This document shows, one piece after another, positions 32,487 to 40,190 of a stretch of DNA of 64,000 nt (the stretch's first letter is position 1; every line of letters starts with the position of its first letter). The DNA is taken from contig NZ_CP063401.1 of the NCBI RefSeq assembly GCF_021729885.1, positions 3,774,501 to 3,838,500 on the forward strand. Direction: 5' to 3'. Origin of the DNA: Devosia sp. SL43 (GTDB lineage: Bacteria; Pseudomonadota; Alphaproteobacteria; Rhizobiales; Devosiaceae). The position numbers and the translations under genes were made by a program. The notes below the pieces were generated by a model. The model did not search any database, was not told the DNA's origin, and worked only from the letters and a program-made list of their open reading frames with translations.

Positions 32487-34091
32487 CTACCAGTCGAGGC
32501 GCAGGAGGGAGACGCCCTGGCGGGGGAGGGTGGTCCGGAGGGTGATGGTGCCGTTGCTTACCGGAACGCTGGCGACGTCTTCGATCTGGGCGAGCTGGCC
32601 CGAGGCTTCGAGCTTGGCATAGTCGGCGCCGGTGGGGTTGGCTGGCTTGCCCATGGCCTTCCACACGCCGAACGAGTTCGAGTGGGTTTCGTCCATGCGA
32701 TAGTGCTTGAGCGAGGCCTTGCCCTTGTCCCAACCGTCGACGGCAATGGTGACTTCGGCGTCGGGGCCGGCTTCGTCATCGTCGTGGTAGTGCCAGACGA
32801 GGATGCTGACGCCCTTGTCGTCGCGGGTGGCGACGACGTTGACGTCGGGCTCGCCGCGCACGCCGTGCTCCATGATCTCCTGAAGGTCGCGGCGGTGGCT
32901 GCTTTCGCTGGCCAGCCAGTTGCCGCCCAGCTTGCCCAGCATACGGAAGCCGTTGAGAACGGCCTTGTCGACGCCGTTGGTGGCGAGGTCGCGGAAGCCG
33001 TCATACCAGGCCTGGTCGTCGAACAGGAAGGCCCAGGTCACGGCGCCTTCGATGTGGATGTTCTTGAGCTTGGCCAGCTCATAGGTGCGCAGCATGGATT
33101 CGACGACGTAGACGCCATAGAGCGGGCCGTTGCGGTAGCCGTTCTGCGGATGGACGCGAGCTGAGCAGGCGGCGCAACCTTCCGGGTCGCTTTCGCCGAT
33201 GACAACGGGCAGGTGGGTGAGCGAGGGGAATTCGTTGATGATGTCGAGATTGGTCTCGATGTCGCGCAGCTGCTTGTGAACACCCATGCGAACGTGATCC
33301 TGCCAGATTACCGGATTGCCCTTGGCGTGGAAGGCGATGAAATCGAGCGGCGACTTGTGGTCGAAGACATATTGCAGGAATTCGCGCAGGAATTTCTGCG
33401 CCTTGGGGTTGGAAAAGGCGCCGCAGGTGTGTGGACCGCCAACGCGCGCCTTGGGCAGCGCGCGCTTCACGGCCTTGGCGCTGACATCATACATCTCGCA
33501 GAACTGGGGGATGGTGCCATGCCAGTATAGTCCGTCCGGCTCGTTCCAGACTTCCCACGGCCAGGTCGAGACCTTGTCTTCGCCGTAGCGGTCGGCCATA
33601 TGCCGCGCCCAGGCATAGACCAGATCGCCCCATTTCTTGAGATTGTTGGGTGGTACCGCCCAGCCGGTCATGATGGTGGCGTACTTGTCCGCGGGCTCCC
33701 AGTGATGGCGATACTCGCCCTCGAAGTCCGACAGCGCCTCGGGCATGAAGCCGATCTGCACCAGTGGAACGTTACCCGCCTCCACATAGGCATCGAAGAT
33801 CTTGTCCATGATGGTCCAGTCATAGACCGGGTTGCCATTTCCATCTTCGGTATAGGCGTTGGTCGAGCCCCACTTCAAAGCGGGCACGCCGTCGCCTGAC
33901 GTCAGCAGATTGTGGGTACGGATATGCGGCGGCGTGTTGCTGAGCGCCGTCAGCTCAGCCAGCAGCTTCTTGCCATGTTCGGAATAGGTGTAGTTCGGCT
34001 CGTCATAGCCGAACCAGTTCCACAGCGGATGATAGGCCTCGGTCGCCTTGTCGGCATGCACCTTGGTCGTGACGTTGATCGGGGCAGTCAT
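32487..34091 (-). CDS. GH39-family glycoside hydrolase (beta-xylosidase-like)
   Basis: 534-residue retaining glycosidase with a TIM barrel. The acid/base Glu is E184 in WEVWNEPDGLYWHG and the nucleophile is E300 in LPVVIGESDPEG, the expected spacing for GH39. WNWFGYDEPNYTYSEHGKKL and PHIRTHNLLTSGDG near the N terminus are typical of family xylosidases, and a beta-sandwich follows after about residue 400. No signal peptide is present, so it should act on imported oligosaccharides in the cytosol. It is divergent from an Opp/Dpp-type importer operon that probably supplies the substrate, most simply xylo-oligosaccharides, though other beta-glycosides are possible. Confidence 0.87.
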   Translation of the reverse strand: MTAPINVTTKVHADKATEAYHPLWNWFGYDEPNYTYSEHGKKLLAELTALSNTPPHIRTHNLLTSGDGVPALKWGSTNAYTEDGNGNPVYDWTIMDKIFDAYVEAGNVPLVQIGFMPEALSDFEGEYRHHWEPADKYATIMTGWAVPPNNLKKWGDLVYAWARHMADRYGEDKVSTWPWEVWNEPDGLYWHGTIPQFCEMYDVSAKAVKRALPKARVGGPHTCGAFSNPKAQKFLREFLQYVFDHKSPLDFIAFHAKGNPVIWQDHVRMGVHKQLRDIETNLDIINEFPSLTHLPVVIGESDPEGCAACSARVHPQNGYRNGPLYGVYVVESMLRTYELAKLKNIHIEGAVTWAFLFDDQAWYDGFRDLATNGVDKAVLNGFRMLGKLGGNWLASESSHRRDLQEIMEHGVRGEPDVNVVATRDDKGVSILVWHYHDDDEAGPDAEVTIAVDGWDKGKASLKHYRMDETHSNSFGVWKAMGKPANPTGADYAKLEASGQLAQIEDVASVPVSNGTITLRTTLPRQGVSLLRLDW

Positions 34092-34225
34092 TGCGCGGTC
34101 CTCTGCGGCTTTCTGATGGCTTTGCTGTGCCGCGCCTCCTCCAGAAGACCGGCCGTGATCATGCGGGTCGACGCCTGCTTCGATACAGGGCGCCCGATGT
34201 ATCGCAAGCTAAGCCAAAATGCCTC

Positions 34226-34237
34226 TTTGTCAATAAT
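34226..34237 (+). promoter_or_regulatory. Shared motif TTTGTCAATAAT upstream of GH39 gene
   Basis: Exact 12-base match (opposite strand) to 21515-21526. On the minus strand it contains TTGACA about 135 bases before the GH39 start, so it may act as a -35 element or an operator. Confidence 0.45.
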
Positions 34238-34332
34238 ATGAGAGAGCAACCGTTGACTGAGATGCACAGAAAAGGCCGCAAACCGCGCAAATCTGAGAAA
34301 TTCTGAATCTAGCAGTTGCCCAGTCTGCCAAA

Positions 34333-34346
34333 ATTGTCGATAAAGA
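34333..34346 (+). promoter_or_regulatory. Shared motif ATTGTCGATAAAGA upstream of Opp-type operon
   Basis: Thirteen of 14 bases match 21429-21442. It lies 138 bases before the binding-protein start. Co-regulation with the sugar-acid operon is inference. Confidence 0.45.
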
Positions 34347-34483
34347 GCGCACGAACCTGCTGCCTGCGGGGAGTCGAATGCGCCCGATGGCGCGCGGTGC
34401 AGGCGAGGACAGTTCGCCGGGCCGGCCCAGCTGGCTCATGAGGAGAGGGATCGCTCGCTCCGCGAGCACCGAGGAGGAAACGC

Positions 34484-36382
34484 ATGAGGCTCTTTAGAAA
34501 GATCGCCCTGGCAGCGGTTGCGTCATTACTGGCGCTCCCGGCTTTCGCCCAGGATTTCATTGCCGGCATTCCACGTAACGAAGCCCTGATCATCCAGGGG
34601 CCGACGGCGCAGAACGCCGACTGGTTCAACCTGTGGGCGCCCGGCGGCGGCGCCAGCGTCAACGGCCAGCAGCAGCTGACCACCGATACGCTGTGGTGGA
34701 TCAACCCGGAAGGCGGCGACGACGCCTGGACCAATGCGCTGGCCACCGAGCCGCCGATCTACAACGACGATTTCACCACCATGACCGTGAAGCTGCGCGA
34801 GGGCGTCTATTGGAGTGACGGCGTCGAGTTCACCGCCGACGACTTGACCTACACCGTGCAGACGCAGATCGATAACCCCGGCATGGGCTGGAGCGCCGCA
34901 TTCACGCTCAACGTTGAGAGCATGGAGCGGCCGGACCGCAATACGGTGATCTTCCATCTCAAGGCGCCCAATTCCCGCTTCCACACCCTGTTCACGGTGC
35001 GCTGGAACGCCGCCTGGATCATGCCGAAGCATGTGTTCGAGAAGGTCGAAGATCCGCTGGCCTTCAACAACAACCCGCCCATTTCCCTGTCGGCCTACGT
35101 GCTCAACAGCTACGACAAGGCCGGTAACTGGGCGATCTGGAAGCTGCGTGACGACTGGCAGCGCACCACTATCGGCATGCTTCAGGAAGAAGCGCCCGAT
35201 GTGAAATACGTGGTCTATGCCGCCTCGGGTAACCCTGAAGCCCGCGTTATCGCCCAGCGCAACCACAACCTGGACGTGATCAATGACATCGCCCCCGAGG
35301 GCATGTTCTCGCTGATGAAGGACAATGACAGCGTGGCCGCCTGGCTACCGACTTTCCCCTTCGCGCATCCCGATCCGACCTTGCCATCGGTCCTGTTCAA
35401 CCTGCAGAAGCCCCCGTTCGACAATAAGGACGTGCGCTGGGCCCTGGCACTGCTGATCGACATCCGGGCTGTGGCGCTCGGTTCGTATCGTGGCGCCGCC
35501 AACCTCTCGGCTCTGGGCGTTCCTCCAACAGGATCGGCGCCGGAAGACTATTTCGTGCCGATGCAGGATTGGCTCACCAATTTCGAGCTGAATACCGGTA
35601 CCCGCTCGATCAAGCCCTATAACCCCGACATTGCCAGCCAGCTGGCTGAAATGGTGCGGGGCCAGTGGCCCGACCAGATCCCGACCGACGAAGCCGAACT
35701 CAAGCGCGCTTTCGGTTATGGCTGGTGGAACCAGGACGTGCAGGCCGCAACCGAACTGTTGCAGAAAGCCGGCTTCACCAAGAATGGCAATCAGTGGCTG
35801 AAGCCGGATGGCACGCCATTTGAAATCCGCCTGATGGTCGAAGGCGACGCCATCCCGACACTGGCCCGTGCCGGTACCGCGATCGCCCAGCAATGGAGCC
35901 AGGCTGGCATCAAGGCGACGGTCGACGTGGCAGGCCCGACCAACGGGCAGCGTCTCGGCACCGGCGACTTCGAAGCGGCAATCTACTGGACTGTGGAAAC
36001 CTGGGGTGGTCACCCCGATCTCAGCTTCTTCCTCGACAGCTACCACAGCGACTTCATCAAGCCGACCGGCGAAATCCAGCCCCCACGCAACCTCCAGCGC
36101 TGGGAGGACCCGCGTCTCGACGAACTGATCGAACGCAATCGCTCGCTGGCCTTCGACTCGCCCGAAGTAGTGGCGCTGGGCATCGACTATCTCAAGCTGG
36201 TGGTTGAGGAGATGCCGATGATCCCGCTGATGGCCTACAACAAGTTCGCGCCCTTCGACACGACCTACTGGACGGGCTACCCGTCGGCGGATAACCCCTA
36301 TGCCGCATCGGGCCCGAACTGGAGCAACCTGCGCTACATGATCGTGGCGCTCAAGGCGAACCCAGACGCGCCGACCCCCTAA
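34484..36382 (+). CDS. ABC transporter substrate-binding protein, family 5 (oligopeptide/oligosaccharide type)
   Basis: 632-residue periplasmic binding protein with a signal peptide (MRLFRKIALAAVASLLALPAFA, cleavage before QDFIAG) and a GAGGAGG ribosome site. Family-5 blocks include TVKLREGVYWSDGVEFTADD, FHLKAPNSRFHTLFTV, VLFNLQKPPFDNKDVRWALAL and KPDGTPFEIRLMVEGDAI. At over 600 residues it is longer than DppA/OppA (about 540), as is usual for members that bind oligosaccharides. Divergent from the GH39 enzyme and leading an importer operon, so a xylo-oligosaccharide or similar glycan fragment is a reasonable ligand; peptide binding cannot be excluded. Confidence 0.9.
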   Translation: MRLFRKIALAAVASLLALPAFAQDFIAGIPRNEALIIQGPTAQNADWFNLWAPGGGASVNGQQQLTTDTLWWINPEGGDDAWTNALATEPPIYNDDFTTMTVKLREGVYWSDGVEFTADDLTYTVQTQIDNPGMGWSAAFTLNVESMERPDRNTVIFHLKAPNSRFHTLFTVRWNAAWIMPKHVFEKVEDPLAFNNNPPISLSAYVLNSYDKAGNWAIWKLRDDWQRTTIGMLQEEAPDVKYVVYAASGNPEARVIAQRNHNLDVINDIAPEGMFSLMKDNDSVAAWLPTFPFAHPDPTLPSVLFNLQKPPFDNKDVRWALALLIDIRAVALGSYRGAANLSALGVPPTGSAPEDYFVPMQDWLTNFELNTGTRSIKPYNPDIASQLAEMVRGQWPDQIPTDEAELKRAFGYGWWNQDVQAATELLQKAGFTKNGNQWLKPDGTPFEIRLMVEGDAIPTLARAGTAIAQQWSQAGIKATVDVAGPTNGQRLGTGDFEAAIYWTVETWGGHPDLSFFLDSYHSDFIKPTGEIQPPRNLQRWEDPRLDELIERNRSLAFDSPEVVALGIDYLKLVVEEMPMIPLMAYNKFAPFDTTYWTGYPSADNPYAASGPNWSNLRYMIVALKANPDAPTP

Positions 36383-36393
36383 GCGCGCCTCGC

Positions 36394-36424
36394 AGGGTCC
36401 GACCGGCCAATCCGGCCGGACCCT
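36394..36424 (+). terminator. Intra-operon hairpin after family-5 binding-protein gene
   Basis: AGGGTCCGACCGG / CCGGCCGGACCCT pair over 13 bases with one A-C mismatch and a CCAAT loop, 12 bases after the stop and 24 before the permease. It ends in CCCTTC rather than a T-tract, so attenuation or mRNA protection is more likely than full termination. Confidence 0.6.
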
Positions 36425-36447
36425 CCCTTCGCACCTTAAACACCGGG

Positions 36448-37458
36448 ATGCGTATGCACGGCTATCTCATCTATGTGGCCAAGCGCTTCGGCCAGTTCCT
36501 GTTCGTCGTCGTTACCGGGGTGACGCTGGCCTTCCTGATCGCGCATTTTTCGCCGGTCGATCCGGTGGAGCAGACGGTTTCGCTGGTGACCAATTTCGGC
36601 GCGACTGACCCGCGATCTGTAGAGATCCTGCGTCAGTCCCTGCGCGAGCTCTATGGCACTGACGGCTCGCTGATCTCGCAATATTTCACCTTCTGGGGTC
36701 GCGTTGTCAGAGGCGATTTCGGGCCGTCGCTGTCGGCCTTCCCAACACCTGTCATGACCATCATCGGCCGGGCGCTGCCCTGGACAATGGGGCTGCTGAC
36801 GCTGGCGACAATCATCTCCTGGTGCCTGGGCAACCTGCTCGGCGCTATCGCGGGCTATTTCCGTGATTCCCGCAGCATCAAGGTCATCGGGCTGCTCGTC
36901 ATGGCCCTGCAGCCGATCCCGACCTACATCACTGGCCTGACGCTGCTGATCATCTTTGGCTTTCTCTGGCCCATCCTGCCCATCAGTGGCGGGGCGCAGC
37001 TCAATCTCGAGCCAGCGGCGACCTGGACCTATTTCGTCTCGGTGATCCAGCACGGCACCCTGCCGGCGCTGACGCTGGTGCTGGTGGGCATGGGCGGCTG
37101 GTTCGTGTCCATGCGGTCGCTGGTCTCCAATATCGTGACCGACGACTATGTGGTCTATGCCGAGCTGGGCGGCGTGCCGTCGCGCACGGTGTTTTCGCAG
37201 TATGTGGCGCGCAACGCCATGCTGCCGCAGGTGACCGGCCTCGCACTGAGCCTGGGCAATGTGTTCGGCGGCGCCGTGATCGTCGAGTTCATCTTCAACT
37301 ATCCGGGCATCGGCAAGCTGATGGTGGCGGGCATCTATGCCGGCGATTTCAGCCTGGTGCTGGGCGTGACCACCTTTTCGGTCATCGCTGTCGCCACCGC
37401 GGTCTTTCTGATCGACATCCTCTATCCGCTCATCGATCCACGCGTGAAACTTGGATAG
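36448..37458 (+). CDS. ABC transporter permease (DppB/OppB type)
   Basis: 336-residue permease. The N terminus (YLIYVAKRFGQFLFVVVTGVTLAF, in part) is the typical TM1 of OppB-like proteins, and LRELYGTDGSLISQYFTFW is the periplasmic segment seen in this family. Four to five more membrane segments follow, with the EAA loop DDYVVYAELGGVPSRTVFSQY near residue 232 and the closing VFLIDILYPLIDPRVKLG motif. ATG codons occur at 36448 and 36454, and the first is taken. It overlaps the region just before the second permease. Works with the following OppC-type subunit. Confidence 0.93.
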   Translation: MRMHGYLIYVAKRFGQFLFVVVTGVTLAFLIAHFSPVDPVEQTVSLVTNFGATDPRSVEILRQSLRELYGTDGSLISQYFTFWGRVVRGDFGPSLSAFPTPVMTIIGRALPWTMGLLTLATIISWCLGNLLGAIAGYFRDSRSIKVIGLLVMALQPIPTYITGLTLLIIFGFLWPILPISGGAQLNLEPAATWTYFVSVIQHGTLPALTLVLVGMGGWFVSMRSLVSNIVTDDYVVYAELGGVPSRTVFSQYVARNAMLPQVTGLALSLGNVFGGAVIVEFIFNYPGIGKLMVAGIYAGDFSLVLGVTTFSVIAVATAVFLIDILYPLIDPRVKLG

Positions 37459-37462
37459 CGCC

Positions 37463-38320
37463 ATGTTCAAAGTGCTGCTCGACCTGCTCCGCTACAACCG
37501 CGAATTCCTCTTCGGCACGCTGCTGCTGCTTGTTATCGTCGCCATCGTGATCTCGTCGTTCTTCGCGCCCTATGACGAGATGATGACCTATGCCGTCATC
37601 CCCGACATGCCCCCGGGCGGCGAATACTGGCTGGGCACCAACAGCCGCGGCCAGGACATGTATTGGCAACTGGCCGCGTCGATGCGCAACACGCTGATGT
37701 TCGGCATCGTGGTGGCGGTCATCAGCCGCATCATCGCCATCGTGGTGGGACTGGTGTCCGGCTATGTCGGTGGCCGCACCGACCAGATCATCATGGCGTT
37801 CAACGATACGCTGGGCGCGCTGCCCAACATCCCGATCCTGCTGCTGCTGGTCTTCGTGCTGCGCGACCAGATGACCTGGGTGGTGCTGGCCTTCACAGCG
37901 GCCATGCTGGGCTGGACGCATGACAGCCGGCTGATCCGCTCGGTCGCCTTGTCGCTGCGAACGCGCGAATTCACCCGCCACGCGGCATTCTCGGGCATGC
38001 GGACGGGGCAGGTGCTGTTCCGCGAGCATCTGCCCTATGTGATGCCGATCGTGTTCTTCACCACCATGAACAACCTGATCTGGGCCATCGGCCTCGAGGT
38101 CACGCTGTCGATCCTGGGTTTCTCCGACATCAACCGGCCGACCATCGGCGGCATGATCTATTGGGCCAATGCCCACTCGGCCATGGTCGCTGGCATCTGG
38201 TGGTGGATCGCGGTGCCCATGGTGGCGGTGGTGATCCTGTTCCTCGGGCTGTTCCTGCTGGCCATGTCGGTCAACGAATACATCGATCCGCGCAGTCGCC
38301 TCGCGCGCATGGGGGCGTGA
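37463..38320 (+). CDS. ABC transporter permease (DppC/OppC type)
   Basis: 285-residue permease starting at the ATG at 37463, four bases after the OppB-type stop; an upstream TTG (37451) would overlap that gene. NREFLFGTLLLLVIVAIV is TM1, and PPGGEYWLGTNSRGQDMYWQ is the family signature after it (LGTNxxGQDxL). The EAA loop is SLRTREFTRHAAFSGMRTGQV near 170, and WWWIAVPMVAVVILFLGLFLL is the last membrane segment, followed by the conserved LAMSVNEYIDPRSR. Second half of the channel. Confidence 0.93.
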   Translation: MFKVLLDLLRYNREFLFGTLLLLVIVAIVISSFFAPYDEMMTYAVIPDMPPGGEYWLGTNSRGQDMYWQLAASMRNTLMFGIVVAVISRIIAIVVGLVSGYVGGRTDQIIMAFNDTLGALPNIPILLLLVFVLRDQMTWVVLAFTAAMLGWTHDSRLIRSVALSLRTREFTRHAAFSGMRTGQVLFREHLPYVMPIVFFTTMNNLIWAIGLEVTLSILGFSDINRPTIGGMIYWANAHSAMVAGIWWWIAVPMVAVVILFLGLFLLAMSVNEYIDPRSRLARMGA

Positions 38321-38322
38321 GG

Positions 38323-39351
38323 ATGAGCCAGGTAATGACGAAGGACAAACCGGCCACGCAGGCGGCCGACGTGCTGACCATCAAGGACCTCAAGGCCTAT
38401 TATATCAACGACCTGTTCGGCGTGCGTCGTGAGGTGCGGGCGGTGGATGGGATCAGCCTGACTGTGCGCCGCAACGAGGTCTATGGCATTGCCGGGGAAT
38501 CGTCCTCGGGCAAGACGTCGCTGATCAAGACCCTGGCTGGCGCCATCCGGCCGCCGATGCGCGTGGTCGATGGCAGCGTCAAGTTCGACTTCGGCGGCAA
38601 GCAGATCGATGTCTATGGCGAGCCCGGCAAGATGAAGGCGGCGCGCTGGCAGAACCTGAGCTACATCATGCAGGGGTCGATGAGCGTGCTGAACCCGGTG
38701 CGCCGCATCAAACATGCCTTCGACAATTTTGCCTTCCGGCATATGGGTCTCGATCGCACCGCCTTTCGGGCGCGGGTGGAGAGCCATCTCAAGCGGCTTG
38801 GGCTCGATCCAGATGTGCTGGAGGCCTTTCCGCATCAGCTGTCGGGCGGCATGCGGCAGCGCGTGACCATTGCGCTGGCGACTGTGTGCGAACCGGAATT
38901 CATCATCGCCGATGAACCGACCACCGCCCTCGACGTGCTGGTGCAGCAGGATGTGCTCGGGTTGATCAAGGAAGTGCAGGAGCGGCTGGGGTCGTCGGTG
39001 GTGTTCGTGACCCATGATATGTCGGTCCATGCCGCTATTACTGATCGCCTCGCCATCATGTATGCCGGGCGGCTGGCGGAGGAGGGGCCGACGCAGGCCA
39101 TGTTCGACAACCCACAGCACCCCTATACTGCGCATCTGATCGCCAGCCTGCCACGCATCGGCGACGTCTCAACGCGCAAGAGCCTGGCCGGCAAGCCGCC
39201 GAGCCTGGCCAACCCGCCGTCAGGCTGCCGCTTCCATCCGCGTTGCCCGATCGCCATCGATCGCTGTTCCAAGGAGGTGCCGGAAATGCTGCCCAGCGCC
39301 ACCGGCGGCCGTGTCGCCTGTTTCCGCGCTGGGGAGGTGGCCGTCGCATGA
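38323..39351 (+). CDS. ABC transporter ATPase (DppD/OppD type)
   Basis: 342-residue ATPase beginning at the ATG at 38323, two bases after the permease stop. Walker A is GESSSGKTS (unusual Ser for Gly in GESGSGK), Q-loop YIMQGSMSVLNP, signature LSGGMRQRVTIALA, Walker B FIIADEPTTALD, switch His in VTHDMSVH. The C-terminal oligopeptide-type extension carries CRFHPRCPIAIDRCSKEVPEM with the Cys residues that bind an Fe-S cluster in some DppD/OppD proteins. It overlaps the partner ATPase gene by four bases. Confidence 0.92.
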   Translation: MSQVMTKDKPATQAADVLTIKDLKAYYINDLFGVRREVRAVDGISLTVRRNEVYGIAGESSSGKTSLIKTLAGAIRPPMRVVDGSVKFDFGGKQIDVYGEPGKMKAARWQNLSYIMQGSMSVLNPVRRIKHAFDNFAFRHMGLDRTAFRARVESHLKRLGLDPDVLEAFPHQLSGGMRQRVTIALATVCEPEFIIADEPTTALDVLVQQDVLGLIKEVQERLGSSVVFVTHDMSVHAAITDRLAIMYAGRLAEEGPTQAMFDNPQHPYTAHLIASLPRIGDVSTRKSLAGKPPSLANPPSGCRFHPRCPIAIDRCSKEVPEMLPSATGGRVACFRAGEVAVA

Positions 39352-40190
39352 CCATGTTGCTCGAACTCGACCACGTCACCAAGCTCTACCCGGTCGGCGG
39401 CTTCTTCTCCCGCAAGACCATGAAGGCGGTAAACGATGTGAGCTTTTCGCTGACATCGGAAAAGCCGGAAATCTTCGCGATTGTCGGCGAAAGCGGCTCG
39501 GGCAAGTCGACCATGGCCAAGATGATCCTGGGCAATGAAGTGCCCAATTCAGGACGGCTGATCTTTGACGGCGTCGATATCGGTACCATCCGCAAGCGCG
39601 CTCAGCGCGAAGCCTTCATGACCAAGGTGCAGCCGGTCTTCCAGAACCCGTTCGAGGCCTTCAATCCGCTGACGCCGGTCGATGCCTATCTGTTCGCCAC
39701 GGCCCACCGTTTTGCGGGGGCGGACGATCATGCGGCCAAGGAGCGGCTGACCGATGAGGCGCTGCAGCGGGTGGGCCTGTCGCTGGCCGAGATCAAGGGG
39801 CGCTTCTCGCACGAATTGTCGGGAGGGCAATTGCAGCGCGTGGCGGTGGCACGGGCGCTGATCCCGTCGCCCAAGCTGATCGTCGCCGACGAGCCGGTCT
39901 CGATGGTCGACGCCTCGCTGCGCATGAGCATCGTCAACCTGTTCCGCGCGCTGCGCGACGAGCTCAAGGTGTCGATCATCTACATCACCCATGACCTGGC
40001 GACGGCCTATTACATCTCCGATCGCGTGATCATCATGCGCAATGGAGTGGTGATCGAAGCGGGGAATGCGCGTGCCGTATTGGACAATCCGCAGGACCCC
40101 TATTCAATCGCACTCAAGAACGCGGTGCTGCCGCCTGATCCGAAAGCCGCGGCCGCGGCGATCCGGCTGCGGCGGTCGATGACGGCCTAG
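39348..40190 (+). CDS. ABC transporter ATPase (DppF/OppF type)
   Basis: 280-residue partner ATPase starting at the ATG at 39348 (ATGA overlap). It shows the DppF-type N terminus VTKLYPVGGFFSRKTMKAVNDV, Walker A GESGSGKST, Q-loop VQPVFQNPFEAFNP, signature LSGGQLQRVAVARALI, Walker B LIVADEPVSMVDASLR (Ser-Met in place of the usual Thr-Ser-Ala D-loop, typical of the sugar-type Opp ATPases) and switch His in ITHDLATAYYIS. It lacks the usual C-terminal Cys motif. Its stop overlaps the converging pccR-like stop within CTAG. Confidence 0.92.
   Translation: MTMLLELDHVTKLYPVGGFFSRKTMKAVNDVSFSLTSEKPEIFAIVGESGSGKSTMAKMILGNEVPNSGRLIFDGVDIGTIRKRAQREAFMTKVQPVFQNPFEAFNPLTPVDAYLFATAHRFAGADDHAAKERLTDEALQRVGLSLAEIKGRFSHELSGGQLQRVAVARALIPSPKLIVADEPVSMVDASLRMSIVNLFRALRDELKVSIIYITHDLATAYYISDRVIIMRNGVVIEAGNARAVLDNPQDPYSIALKNAVLPPDPKAAAAAIRLRRSMTA

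Larger units (their letters stand above)
34092..34483. promoter_or_regulatory. 392-base divergent regulatory region (GH39 / Opp-type operon)
   Basis: It holds two copies of a motif shared with the 21.4-21.5 kb region (34226-34237 and 34333-34346), an AT-rich centre (about 34210-34345) and, just before the binding-protein ribosome site, the perfect hairpin GCTCGC-TCC-GCGAGC (34453-34467). No protein gene is supported here. Confidence 0.55.
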
